Positions 54,811 to 63,849 are shown, counted from the stretch's first letter. The stretch: 64,000 bases of DNA from Leptolinea sp964397625 (GCA_964397625.1 CAYNJT010000011.1:6540-70539), one strand, 5' to 3'. Notes: generated by a model from the letters alone, not told the origin. A program made the numbers and translations.

Positions 54811-55971
54811 TTACGGATTTACAAGTGAGTCAAAGACGATCTTGCCGCCTTTTACAGCCAGCACAGCGGCCGGTTTCTTCGGGTTGTGGTTTTCATCCAG
54901 CTTGAAGGTACCGGAAACAAGTTTGAATTCCATCGTTTCCAGAGTCGAGCGGACTTTTTCCACATCGTCAGTTCCAGCTTTGTCGATGGCAGAAACAATC
55001 ATATTGATGGCATCGTAGCCGAGAACAGCCAGAGCATCCGGAACAGCACCCTTGTATTCAGCCGCGTAGGCTTTCAGCAAGTTTTGTACTTCGGGGCGCG
55101 GATCTTCGGGGGCGTAGTGGTTGGTGTAGAAACCGCCTTCGGCAGCCGCTTTATCAAGGTCAGCGGAATCCCAGCCATCACCACCCATGAACGGAGCGGT
55201 AATGCCTTTTTCCTTGGCCTGTTTGGCAGCCAGGTTGACGATGTTGTAGTAATCGGGCAGATAAATTACATCCGGTTTGGCAGCAGCAACCTTGGCCAGA
55301 ATAGCGGAGAAGTCGGTGTCTGTAGAAGTGTAGGATTCGGTACCGACGATCTTGCCGCCTTTTTCAGTGAAGGCTTTTTCGAAGTATTCAGCCAGACCCT
55401 TGACATAGTCGTTTGACTGATCAACAAGGACGAAAGCGGTTTTGGCTTTCAGGTTGCTGATGGCGAATGAAGCGCCGATGGTGCCCTGGAAGGGATCGAT
55501 GAAGCAAGCGCGGAAGATGTAGGGTTTGACCTTTCCATCAGCCCCAACCGTAACGGAAGGATTGGTGGAAGTGGAGGTTACCTGGATTACTTTCGCGGCA
55601 TTGGCGATTTCAGACACGGGGATGGAAGCCTTGGAGCAGACTTCGCCCATGATGAATTTCACTTTATCCTGGTTGATGACTTTGTTGGCCGCGTTGACAG
55701 CGGGGTCAGGGGTGCATTGTGAGTCTTCAACAATGGCTGTGATTTTCTTGCCTAAAACGCCGCCCTTGGCATTCCATTCTTTGATGGCCAGCAGAGCGCC
55801 GTCGCGGGTGGAGACACCAAAGGTTGGAACCGGGCCACTCAGAGGAGCCAAAATGGCGATTTTAATTTCACCATCAGCAGCAGCGGGAGCCGCGACCGGG
55901 GCTAATGGAGCAAACGCGCTGAGTGTAAGTACCAGAACCATCAATACACTAAAAATCTTGAATGTACGCAT
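54811..55971 (-). CDS. livK: Branched-chain amino acid ABC substrate-binding protein LivK
   Basis: A 386-residue exported binding protein of the Leu/Ile/Val (periplasmic-binding type I) family. A signal peptide of about 32 residues ends in an Ala-rich AAPAAADG, and no lipobox cysteine is present. The mature part starts IKIAILAPLSGPVPTFG and shows GVLGKKITAIVEDSQCTPDP, FIMGEVCSKASIPVSEI and DSADLDKAA. The ligand may be a branched-chain amino acid, another amino acid, an amide or urea; sequence does not settle it. ATG 55971 follows AGGAGGAG. It is the first gene of the operon. Confidence 0.92.
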   Translation of the reverse strand: MRTFKIFSVLMVLVLTLSAFAPLAPVAAPAAADGEIKIAILAPLSGPVPTFGVSTRDGALLAIKEWNAKGGVLGKKITAIVEDSQCTPDPAVNAANKVINQDKVKFIMGEVCSKASIPVSEIANAAKVIQVTSTSTNPSVTVGADGKVKPYIFRACFIDPFQGTIGASFAISNLKAKTAFVLVDQSNDYVKGLAEYFEKAFTEKGGKIVGTESYTSTDTDFSAILAKVAAAKPDVIYLPDYYNIVNLAAKQAKEKGITAPFMGGDGWDSADLDKAAAEGGFYTNHYAPEDPRPEVQNLLKAYAAEYKGAVPDALAVLGYDAINMIVSAIDKAGTDDVEKVRSTLETMEFKLVSGTFKLDENHNPKKPAAVLAVKGGKIVFDSLVNP

Positions 55972-55985
55972 AGAAACTTCTCCTC

Positions 55986-56093
55986 CTATTGACGAATGTG
56001 TAATATTTGGTTCAACCACTGTTTCAGGACTGCAAATCCCATAACAGCAATATCAAACAGAAAACACCTATTCCTGTGCCAGATCACCTCCAT
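55986..56093 (-). CDS. Possible leader peptide upstream of livK (35 codons)
   Basis: An open frame of 35 codons from ATG 56093 to a TAG at 55986-55988, ending just before the livK ribosome-binding site. About a third of its residues are Leu, Ile or Val. It contains an internal GGAGGTGATC, a long match to the anti-Shine-Dalgarno, but its own start lacks a clear site. It may be chance. Confidence 0.22.
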   Translation of the reverse strand: MEVIWHRNRCFLFDIAVMGFAVLKQWLNQILHIRQ

Positions 56094-56173
56094 TCTATAA
56101 GGGGATCCCGTAACGAATATTCAATTCACAATAAACGGGGGAGGGCTATCAAGGCGAGATACCCCGATAGCAA

Positions 56174-56206
56174 TAATCAAACAAAAGCGGTCCTTTTGTT
56201 TGATTG
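56174..56206 (-). promoter_or_regulatory. Palindrome at the start of the livK leader
   Basis: TCAAACAAAAG (56177-56187) pairs with CTTTTGTTTGA (56193-56203), extended by two A-T pairs, around a 5-base loop. It lies immediately downstream of the expected livK transcription start (about 56209), where a repressor operator or a 5' protective stem-loop would lie. Confidence 0.6.
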
Positions 56207-56215
56207 ACTTTAGCT

Positions 56216-56244
56216 AATATACATGGGATGATGGAACTTGTCAA
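56216..56244 (-). promoter_or_regulatory. Promoter of the liv operon
   Basis: On the minus strand: TTGACA (56239-56244), a spacer of exactly 17 bases, then TATATT (56216-56221), one mismatch from consensus. It gives a leader of about 238 bases before livK. Confidence 0.78.
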
Positions 56245-56294
56245 GGAGAATATATTTTTAATACCAATCTCATAAAAAATTACCCGGTAAAAAC

Positions 56295-56323
56295 TTGACA
56301 GAAACAATGCGGTTCTATATAAT
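56295..56323 (+). promoter_or_regulatory. Perfect consensus housekeeping promoter
   Basis: TTGACA (56295-56300), a 17-base spacer, TATAAT (56318-56323) on the plus strand, 39 bases upstream of the small membrane protein's ATG. Both hexamers match the sigma-70 consensus in every base. Confidence 0.85.
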
Positions 56324-56362
56324 CCAAAAATTAACAACCTTATAACCATGGGAGAGAGGCAA

Positions 56363-56764
56363 ATGAAAAAAGCCATCCTTAATCGCGGTCTTATCGTCCC
56401 GTTGTTCGTTCTCCAGTTTGTTCCCCTCGCTATTTTTCCCCCAGAATCATTTTCCATGTCAACACAGGAATGGTGGCTTCCCCTCCTTCTGGCCGTGCTG
56501 TCCATTTTTGCCACTATTGAATTGCTGGTCCGTCACAGCCAGGAACCCTGGCCCTGGTACCTTCTCTCCTTTTCGCAGGGTTTTAATGTCATCAGCCGCC
56601 TGTTAATGGTGATGCCCCACACCACAAAAGCTGTCGACAATAATCAGGTTTTCAATACTCCATATGTGTTAATTGCCATAATCAGTGTCGCGATATCCTG
56701 GTTCTACCTCTGGTACCTTGAGCAACCTGAAGTACGCATGGGCGTTTTCCCCGAAACAAAGTAA
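56363..56764 (+). CDS. Small four-helix membrane protein, unknown function
   Basis: A 133-residue protein with four predicted membrane helices (about 8-25, 37-58, 65-85 and 100-122) and short polar loops. No catalytic motif or family is recognised. GGAGAGG lies just before ATG 56363, so that start is chosen over 56348. It stands alone between a perfect consensus promoter and a good terminator, so it is a single-gene transcription unit that should be strongly expressed. Confidence 0.72.
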   Translation: MKKAILNRGLIVPLFVLQFVPLAIFPPESFSMSTQEWWLPLLLAVLSIFATIELLVRHSQEPWPWYLLSFSQGFNVISRLLMVMPHTTKAVDNNQVFNTPYVLIAIISVAISWFYLWYLEQPEVRMGVFPETK

Positions 56765-56781
56765 TACTCAGATTGATTTTT

Positions 56782-56824
56782 TGACCGGTGCGGGATCATT
56801 CATCCTCACCGGTCATTTTTTTTG
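56782..56824 (+). terminator. Terminator of the small membrane protein gene
   Basis: GACCGGTG (56783-56790) pairs with CACCGGTC (56807-56814), extended by an outer T-A pair, followed by TTTTTTTT. Confidence 0.85.
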
Positions 56825-56853
56825 TCTGTCTGTCCCAGATTGTTTTCTTCGGT

Positions 56854-58085
56854 TCAGTCAGGAGACTGAAACTTCTTCTCCATTTCAAGCAATGCTTTTT
56901 TTCGCTCAACACCCCAGCGGTATCCGCTTAATGTACCGTTACTATGAATGATCCTGTGGCATGGATTGACAATCGCCACCGGATTGGCTGCGCAGGCAGT
57001 GGCTACAGCCCTCGCGGCAGATGGTTTCCCCACAGATTCCGCCAATTGCGAGTAACTGCGGGTTTCACCAAATGGGATTTTGCGTAATTCTTCCCATACT
57101 TTCATTTGAAAAGCAGTTGCCTGAATTTCAAGGGGGATAGCAAACCGGCAAACTTCCCCAGTGAAATAATTTCTCATCTGCTCCACCCACCCATCAAGTT
57201 CACCGTTGTGCTTTTCGATAAATGCCCTTGGAAATTCGGCGCCAAGATCTTTGACGAGTGAATCGCTATCTTCCCCAAACTTTACTGAACAGACTCCTCG
57301 TTCTGTACCTGCCATGATCATCTTTCCCAGCGGAGTGTCCAAAAGCTCATAAACAATTTTCATACCCATTCCTCCGTTCTTATATTGTCCGGGGGTCATA
57401 CCCAGTGTGTTTGCTGCTTTCTCATACAGGCGGCTTGATGAGCCAAAACCTGCCGCGTATTGGGAGGATGAAATCAATGCGCCAGCTTGAATATTCCTTT
57501 TAAATAGGGTAATTTTCTTCCTCACGATCAAGTCACGAGGGGATATGCCTGATTTTTGTTTTACAAGTTTTCGCAATTTCGACACAGTCAAACCAGCCTG
57601 ACTGGCCCACATATGAACTGAATAAATTTCAATGGTCGTGTCTTCCAAAATTTTCATTAATCTGTGAAACTCTGCCTCTTCTTNNNNNNNNNNNNNNNNN
57701 NNNNNNNNNNNNNNNNNNNNNNNNNNNNNNNNNNNNNNNNNNNNNNNNNNNNNNNNNNNNNNNNNNNNNNNNNNNNNNNNNNNTCAATGGTCGTGTCTTC
57801 CAAAATTTTCATTAATCTGTGAAACTCTGCCTCTTCTTCGGCAATCACATCTGGTTGGCAACGTTTGCAGGCTCGATAACCCTTTCGTTCAGCATCAATG
57901 GTTGAACGGAAATACTCAACATATTCCCGCTTTGGCCGTTTTGATGGACAGGAAGGGCGGCAATAAATGCCGGTTGTCTTAACCCCATAATAGACGCGCC
58001 CATCCCACTGACTATCTCTGGCGAGGATCGCCTCCCAAATTTTCTGTTGGACTTCACAGGAAAGTTCTTTTTCCATAGTCTCCAT
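56854..58085 (-). CDS. ada: Ada: methylphosphotriester/O6-methylguanine repair protein and regulator, split by an assembly gap
   Basis: A full-length Ada (358 residues after removing the Ns and one 55-base copy). The N-terminal domain has four zinc cysteines, C42, C46, C73 and C76 (GIYCRPSCPSK, YRACKRCQPD), one of which accepts methyl from phosphotriesters. The middle is an AraC-type helix-turn-helix. The C-terminal domain carries the alkyl-acceptor Cys in NPCHRIIHSNG (about residue 324). It repairs alkylated DNA and activates its own gene in known systems. ATG 58085 is used; ATG 58076 is an alternative. The gap is an assembly artefact, not a frameshift. Confidence 0.93.
57629..57838. other. 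Assembly gap: 55-base direct repeat, 100 N, same repeat
   Basis: Ns fill 57684-57783. Bases 57629-57683 and 57784-57838 are identical (55 bases), both coding for the same part of Ada. This has the same size and layout as the gap at 24259-24358. Confidence 0.93.
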
Positions 58086-58159
58086 ATTTCTTATAGTACC
58101 CGAAAGCCAAAGATTTTCTATCCGTTTTCATCGTTCAAATTTGAGGTTTTTCAGCGTGT

Positions 58160-58165
58160 TATAAT
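58160..58165 (+). promoter_or_regulatory. -10 element for the partner-switching operon
   Basis: TATAAT, 33 bases before the STAS gene's ATG, with a GGAGG ribosome-binding site in between. No good -35 hexamer at 16-18 bases, so another sigma factor or an activator may be used. Confidence 0.5.
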
Positions 58166-58197
58166 CACCGCGTTGTTCAGACTCTTGGAGGAAATTC

Positions 58198-58533
58198 ATG
58201 AATATAACCACCAGTCAATTTAAGCGGTGTGATGTCATCCATATTGAAGGCCGGGTAGACAGCTCAACAGCTCCTCAAATGAACGCGGCCTGCGAGGCAT
58301 TGATCCAGGCTGGCCGGTATCATATTGTTCTGGATCTCTCCGGAGTTGGTTTTATGTCCAGTGCCGGTTTGCGGGTTATGATCAACGCGCAAAAAGCCTG
58401 CAAACGATACAATCGGGGTGAAGTTGTACTGGCTGCCGTGCCCTCCAATATCAATTCAGCGCTTGATCTGGCCGGGTTCCTTCCCCTGTTTTCAATTTTT
58501 AAAGATGTGACTGCCGCGGTTGGCAGTTTTTAA
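58198..58533 (+). CDS. STAS-domain anti-sigma factor antagonist
   Basis: A 111-residue single-domain STAS protein similar to SpoIIAA/RsbV. The phosphorylation site is S55 in GFMSSAGLRVMI, matching the SpoIIAA Ser58 position. In known systems the unphosphorylated form binds the anti-sigma kinase and frees a sigma factor or other target. TTGGAGG precedes the ATG. The RsbW-like gene follows 5 bases later, and the phosphatase after that; all three are one operon. Confidence 0.9.
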   Translation: MNITTSQFKRCDVIHIEGRVDSSTAPQMNAACEALIQAGRYHIVLDLSGVGFMSSAGLRVMINAQKACKRYNRGEVVLAAVPSNINSALDLAGFLPLFSIFKDVTAAVGSF

Positions 58534-58538
58534 AGACT

Positions 58539-58970
58539 TTGGCAGAGCATCAATCCAAACACACATATCAGGCATGTTTTGATTGTCTATCCGAAGTGGG
58601 TACGATGATCCAAGACGCCGCCAGATCCGCAGGCTTGGATGAACAATCCTGCTACCAGGTGGAAACAGCTGTAGACGAGGCTTGCTCCAACATCATTGAA
58701 CACGCCTATGGCGGAGAAAATCGCGGGGAAATAATCATCGAATGTCTCACATCTCCGGGAATGCTTACCATTAAACTTAAAGATTACGGCGCGGCGTTTG
58801 ATCCAGACTTGATCAACACTCCAAAACTGGACACCTGTCTGGAAGAGCGTCCCGATCGAGGACTTGGCCTGTTTTTTATCAGGCGCTGGATGGACTCTGT
58901 ACATTTTGAGTTTTCGGATAAACATGGCAACGTATTGACCATGATCAAGAGAGCGAAAAAAACGTCGTGA
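58539..58970 (+). CDS. RsbW/SpoIIAB-like serine kinase (ATP-binding anti-sigma factor)
   Basis: A 143-residue GHKL ATPase. The N-box is in VETAVDEACSNIIEHAYGG and the G2 box is in DRGLGLFFIRRWMD. Such proteins phosphorylate the STAS partner and hold a sigma factor or other effector inactive. The start is a TTG at 58539; no better ATG is available before the conserved domain. Its stop overlaps the GTG of the phosphatase gene (GTGA). Confidence 0.86.
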   Translation: MAEHQSKHTYQACFDCLSEVGTMIQDAARSAGLDEQSCYQVETAVDEACSNIIEHAYGGENRGEIIIECLTSPGMLTIKLKDYGAAFDPDLINTPKLDTCLEERPDRGLGLFFIRRWMDSVHFEFSDKHGNVLTMIKRAKKTS

Positions 58971-61900
58971 AGAATAAATTCGAGAATTCCCTTCAGGTTA
59001 AGTCTGATTGGAAGCAGTCTCTCGAATCGGCTCAAATCCTGCTTCAAAAAAAATCGCTCCAGGAACAATCAGACTTCCTGGTCTCGACACTCAGAGAGGT
59101 ATTTCATGTGTCGGGTGAATTCTGGTTTGCCCATCCCCATTACCCCTTACCAGAAGAAGATGCTCCTCAAATTATTGACGAGATGTCTGATCTTTCTCCT
59201 GTTGTGATGCTGTCGTATAAAGGCCACACTCCCCATTATCTTCTCCATGATAAAAAGATAAATTGTGAACTGCAGCCGAATTCCATAGTACAGTCAGCAA
59301 GTCTGCCTGTAATTTGTGAGAACATTCTGCTGGGGGTTATTGAGATCAAACCAATGGAAGCCGATGGGATTTTGCCTCCAACCATTTTGGCTGACATCAT
59401 TGATTTTCTTGCGTTGTGCGCGATGCCGATGCAAATCTACCGCCTTTCCGTTTTGAAAAACTGGCGGGTTGAGCAACTATCAATTGTGCGGAAAATATCC
59501 GACCGCATTGCCAACATAACAGATCTTGATAGCCTGTGCAGTCAGGTGACTGATGTGGTTCGCGAGAGATTTTCGTATTATTTTGTTGCCATCTTTATCT
59601 GTGAAGATAGCGGAGAATTATGCTGCCGTTCAAGCGCATCGGCGGATCCTTCCATTAACGCGCCGGATGGATTCGATTTCAAACAGGGTAGCGGTATTAT
59701 TGGATGGGTTGTTAATCATAAAGAAGAGATTTTAGTGGAAGATGTTCACCAGCATCCTTTTTTTCATCCACATGAGTTCCTTCCGAAAACCAGGTCTGAA
59801 GCCGCCTTTCCCCTGATGATTGGCGATCGAATGCTTGGCGTGTTGGATGTTCAGGCTGATAAGATCAGGGCTTTCCATGAAATGGATCTGGTTGTGCTGC
59901 GCACACTGGCAGACAATATCGCCATTGCGGTTGAAGGCGCCCGCCTGTTTAGCGGTTTGAACCGGAGAACGGAACAGATTTCAACCGTTTTTGACATATC
60001 CCATGCGCTCTCCTCCATCCTGGATTTCGATCTCCTTATGGATGAGGTTGTAAAAACGATTCAGCAGAGGAATCAATATTTGCAGGTTAATGTCTATACG
60101 GTTCATTCAGGCCGCGGCAAGATCATCTTCCGAACCGGAACCGGTGAACGAAGTCAGGCCTACAGAGATGCATTTCTGACTTTCAATATTGATGATGAAA
60201 AAGGCATTCTTCCCTGGGTGGCGCGTGAGGAGAAGACCTTCGTGTCAAATGATGTGCGAAATGAGCCTCTGTACCGTTCCCCGGTTTTTATGGAATCAAT
60301 CCCCCGGTCAGAAATTTCTGTTCCGCTAATCACTGGTGGTGAGATAGTAGGTATTCTGGATATTCAAAGCGATCAGGAAAACGCGTTTGATGCGAATGAT
60401 GTCTTCTTTTTCGAAGCATTATCGGCCGGTATCGCGACTGCCATTCGCAACGCAACTTTATTCCGATCAGAACAATTCCGCCGGCAGGTAGCCGAAAGTG
60501 TTCGTGATATTGCCGGCATCCTGTCCAATAGTTCATCACTGGAGGAATTGATTAACCGTATTCTGGAAAAGCTGCGTGAAAGTCTGCCCTGTGACGCGGC
60601 CTCAATCTGGTTGACCTCAAAGAACACCGACAATCAGGTGGAATTGACACTGGCCGTATCACAAGGGTTGCAGCACAAGAGATTATCTAGAATAAACCTT
60701 TCAGATGATACACAGGGAAAATGGATCAACACAGCGCTAAATTCAGATGAACCTGTCATCCGTATTCCTTCCGATCAGCGGGGATTACTGGGTGAAGTGT
60801 TGAACCTACCGTCTAACTATTCGGCAATTGCCGCGCCGCTTCGGGCAGGCGGTGATACAGTCGGACTGATAACCCTGGTTCACCATCAGCCCGACCGATA
60901 TGGAGCAGAATCCCGACTGATCACACAGACATTCGCCGGATACGCGGCTGCAGCAATAAAAAATAACCAACTCTTTGCTTCCGTCCGTGAACAGGCCTGG
61001 ATTTCCGCGGTACTTCTTAAAGTAGCCGAAGTGAATCGGCAGACGCGTTCACTGGATGATCTTATCGAAAAAACCGTGAATTTAATTCCTGAATTGATCG
61101 GGTGCTCCTCCTGCGCGGCTTATTTGTTTAACCAGCCATTAAATATTTATGAGCGAAAAGCTGCCTGTGGATTTGAACAAAATGGGCAACCCACTCGTCA
61201 GCTTCCTGGAGATCAGGCCGCTTTCCAGGTTGCACACCGGCTGTTATCACCGGTCACGGCATACTTTTCTCGAGGCGATTTCCTGCTTTCCGCAAAGCAA
61301 GATTCTCCGGTAGGGATCATTCTTCCTCTAGTGATTCGTGAACAGATTCTTGGCGTGGTCTGGGTTGGAAGCTGCAATAACGACCGGCCGTTTTCTGATG
61401 AGAACCTGAAAGTGCTTACTGGTATAAGCAACCAGACAGCCACTGCGATCAACAACTTGCTGCTTCTGGAAAACCAGCAACAGGATGCGTACATTACGTC
61501 AGCTCTATTGCAAGTCGCTCAAACTGTGGCGGGAAAAAATGACTTGCCTGGTATCCTGAATTCGATACTAGATATGTTATCTGCATTTGCTGGAATAGAA
61601 ACATCGGCTGTCTTTTTGAAGAATCCAAGTCAACCAGGCTTTAGACCTGTAACAGCCCACAGGGGATTACCTGACAGGGGGCTTCGATCTCTTGAGACCT
61701 ATCTTTTTCCCGGTGATTTTCCATTACTGGATAAGGTCACTGAAAATGCCGATATTCTTCTTGCCCCATTGAATCCCCAACAAAGGATGGGCCTTCAGTG
61801 GACGAAAGTAAAACACCAAATGCTCCCCAAAGAAGCCTTTCGGCAGAAACCTCAAGAAGGTGGGTGGTTGATCGGCATACCGCTTCATGAAAAAGATGAG

Positions 61901-62770
61901 ATATTTGGCGCCCTGGTCCTTCTTGACAAACCAATATCCGGTTATTCGCTTGAAAAACGGCTTGATCTGTTGAACGGCATCGGAGGACAGATTACTCAAG
62001 CCCTTCAAAATGACCGGCTTCAAAACGAATTGCGGGAAAATGAAAAATTGCAGCAGGAATTTCAGTTTGCCCGCAATGTGCAACAGACATTTCTTCCCAG
62101 GGAACTCCCCAATCTGCCCGGATGGGATATGGCAAGCTTATGGGAGCCTGCCAACCAGGTGGGCGGCGACTTTTTCGATTTATTTATCCCCCGCCCTGGC
62201 ACATTCTGCGCGGTGATTGCCGACGTTAGCGACAAAGGAATGCCGGCGGCACTCTATATGGCAGTGACACGCACACTCATCCGCTCTTTCGCTCAGGAAA
62301 ACATTACACCGGGCGATATCCTGACAAAGGTGAACGACCTGTTGTTACAGGATAATCCCGCGGGAATGTTTGTAACTGCCGTCGTTATTTTGGGAGACAG
62401 CTCAACGGGTTTGATTCAGTATGCCAACGCAGGTCATAATCCCCCCATTATCTTTGACGAATCACAGCAAGTTGTTGAATTGCCGCGGGGACAAATCGCC
62501 CTGGGTGTTGTAGTGAACCAGGCTTACCAGAATCACAGTCTTGAAATTCAACCCAATTCCTACCTTATCCTTTATACTGATGGCGTTACAGACACACTAT
62601 CCCCTTCAGGCGCAGATTATTCCCTGAATGGGTTAAAACATCTGATTTCAGCGAATATATTTAAGAAGGCCAATCATTTTACAGGTGAGCTTGAAAAAGA
62701 TTTGACGCAGTTTCGAGCCGGTCTCTCGTGTGTGGACGATGTAACCGTTCTCACGCTTCACCGACTCTAG
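58967..62770 (+). CDS. Large multi-GAF SpoIIE/RsbU-type protein phosphatase
   Basis: A 1267-residue soluble protein. Five or more GAF or GAF-like sensor domains fill residues about 1-1015. A short coiled segment (about 1020-1040) links to a PP2C-like SpoIIE domain (about 1035-1265), with metal-binding motifs GGDFFDLF, ADVSDKGMPAAL, YTDGVTD and CVDDVTVL. It is expected to dephosphorylate the STAS protein when its GAF domains receive a signal, switching the partners. No membrane helix is present, so the signal is cytoplasmic. The GTG start is coupled by a four-base overlap to the kinase gene. Confidence 0.9.
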   Translation: MKNKFENSLQVKSDWKQSLESAQILLQKKSLQEQSDFLVSTLREVFHVSGEFWFAHPHYPLPEEDAPQIIDEMSDLSPVVMLSYKGHTPHYLLHDKKINCELQPNSIVQSASLPVICENILLGVIEIKPMEADGILPPTILADIIDFLALCAMPMQIYRLSVLKNWRVEQLSIVRKISDRIANITDLDSLCSQVTDVVRERFSYYFVAIFICEDSGELCCRSSASADPSINAPDGFDFKQGSGIIGWVVNHKEEILVEDVHQHPFFHPHEFLPKTRSEAAFPLMIGDRMLGVLDVQADKIRAFHEMDLVVLRTLADNIAIAVEGARLFSGLNRRTEQISTVFDISHALSSILDFDLLMDEVVKTIQQRNQYLQVNVYTVHSGRGKIIFRTGTGERSQAYRDAFLTFNIDDEKGILPWVAREEKTFVSNDVRNEPLYRSPVFMESIPRSEISVPLITGGEIVGILDIQSDQENAFDANDVFFFEALSAGIATAIRNATLFRSEQFRRQVAESVRDIAGILSNSSSLEELINRILEKLRESLPCDAASIWLTSKNTDNQVELTLAVSQGLQHKRLSRINLSDDTQGKWINTALNSDEPVIRIPSDQRGLLGEVLNLPSNYSAIAAPLRAGGDTVGLITLVHHQPDRYGAESRLITQTFAGYAAAAIKNNQLFASVREQAWISAVLLKVAEVNRQTRSLDDLIEKTVNLIPELIGCSSCAAYLFNQPLNIYERKAACGFEQNGQPTRQLPGDQAAFQVAHRLLSPVTAYFSRGDFLLSAKQDSPVGIILPLVIREQILGVVWVGSCNNDRPFSDENLKVLTGISNQTATAINNLLLLENQQQDAYITSALLQVAQTVAGKNDLPGILNSILDMLSAFAGIETSAVFLKNPSQPGFRPVTAHRGLPDRGLRSLETYLFPGDFPLLDKVTENADILLAPLNPQQRMGLQWTKVKHQMLPKEAFRQKPQEGGWLIGIPLHEKDEIFGALVLLDKPISGYSLEKRLDLLNGIGGQITQALQNDRLQNELRENEKLQQEFQFARNVQQTFLPRELPNLPGWDMASLWEPANQVGGDFFDLFIPRPGTFCAVIADVSDKGMPAALYMAVTRTLIRSFAQENITPGDILTKVNDLLLQDNPAGMFVTAVVILGDSSTGLIQYANAGHNPPIIFDESQQVVELPRGQIALGVVVNQAYQNHSLEIQPNSYLILYTDGVTDTLSPSGADYSLNGLKHLISANIFKKANHFTGELEKDLTQFRAGLSCVDDVTVLTLHRL

Positions 62771-62791
62771 TACATTATTGGAGACTCTAAT

Positions 62792-63448
62792 ATGAATAAA
62801 CCGTGTGCCATTCTTTGGGACCTTGATGGAGTGATCGTCGATTCGGGAGATCTTCATTACCGGTCATTTAAAATTGTTCTTGAAAACCATGGGATAGATT
62901 TCCCTTATTCTGTTTTTGTAAAATCCTTTGGCCGAAACAACGATTCGGTCCTCGAAATGACCATCGGCAGAAAACCTGACGATTTGTTAAAGCAGGAAAT
63001 AAATGATCAGAAGGAGGACTGGTATTGCGATAACATTCCCGGCAACCTTGAGCTGCTTCCAGGTGCCGAAGACTGGTTGAAATGGTTCAGAAAGAACAAT
63101 ATTCCCCAGGCTATCGCCTCTTCCGCGCCTATGCGCAATATCACCCTGTCTCTTGACGAATTCCAATTGGGAAATTACTTTGATGCCGTTGTCAGCGGTA
63201 ATCGAATCGAAGGAAAACCAAATCCAAAGGTCTTTTTAAGGGCGGCCGCCGCGTTACAGATGCCCCCGGAACATTGCATCGTCATCGAAGATTCACTGGC
63301 CGGTCTTCAGGGAGCTCTCGCTGCCGGTATGCGGTGTATCACAGTAGCGACCACTCATCCGATCTCTCAATTTGCATCAGCCACCATATCGCTTGACCGG
63401 TTGACTGATTTATCTGTGGAACAAATCACAGACCTGATCAACACTTAA
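62792..63448 (+). CDS. HAD-superfamily phosphatase/phosphoglucomutase-like
   Basis: A 218-residue hydrolase of the beta-phosphoglucomutase/phosphoglycolate phosphatase type. The nucleophile motif is LWDLDGVIVDS, the Ser/Thr motif lies in AIASSAPM, the Lys in EGKPNPKVF, and the acidic motif in VIEDSLAG. A helical cap (about 15-85) is present. The substrate is a small phosphorylated compound; whether it acts as a mutase or phosphatase is not clear. GGAG lies before the ATG. It follows the phosphatase gene by 21 bases and may share its message. Confidence 0.85.
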   Translation: MNKPCAILWDLDGVIVDSGDLHYRSFKIVLENHGIDFPYSVFVKSFGRNNDSVLEMTIGRKPDDLLKQEINDQKEDWYCDNIPGNLELLPGAEDWLKWFRKNNIPQAIASSAPMRNITLSLDEFQLGNYFDAVVSGNRIEGKPNPKVFLRAAAALQMPPEHCIVIEDSLAGLQGALAAGMRCITVATTHPISQFASATISLDRLTDLSVEQITDLINT

Positions 63449-63849
63449 GGTTTGGCTTCTTTTTCACCAAAAAAGAGCAGCGACCAGACCTGCCAGTTCT
63501 CAAGGACAACCATGGTTGGCGTTGGATGAACCGTGGGTACTGGAGTATATCCGGGTTGGGGAAGTGGAATGATTACCTTATCGCCGCCCTGCGATAGATT
63601 ATTATCCTGTCGAGCCCACTCTTCCACAGCTGATTCAGATGTGGCGTAGGCGATCTGTTTTCGCAACGCCCTCTCTGTGGATTGCAGCATATTCACCTGG
63701 GTACGCATTACATCGCGCTGGTGGGTAAGAGTGTACAACTCTCCTATACGATTATTCAGGTCAAGGAATAACAGCAAAAAAAATATGACCACAATGGCTA
63801 CCAGCCATTGCCGTTTATTCTGTACAAAGATGGAAAATAATCCCTTCAA
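63445..63849 (-). CDS. DivIC/FtsL-like septum formation protein
   Basis: A 134-residue protein with a short N-terminal cytoplasmic part, one membrane helix (about 15-35), a coiled coil (about 37-85) and a Pro/Thr-rich tail ending in a second hydrophobic stretch. This is the layout of FtsL/DivIC, the small bitopic proteins of the divisome. The start is uncertain: a TTG at 63849 gives the expected N-terminus, but no ribosome-binding site is seen. It overlaps the convergent HAD gene by four bases. Confidence 0.7.
   Translation of the reverse strand: MKGLFSIFVQNKRQWLVAIVVIFFLLLFLDLNNRIGELYTLTHQRDVMRTQVNMLQSTERALRKQIAYATSESAVEEWARQDNNLSQGGDKVIIPLPQPGYTPVPTVHPTPTMVVLENWQVWSLLFFGEKEAKP

Noticed and set aside
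57629..57838. 55-base direct repeats as a mobile element target duplication or regulatory repeat
   Set aside because: Both repeat pairs have the same length and sit exactly at 100-N gaps, which points to assembly.
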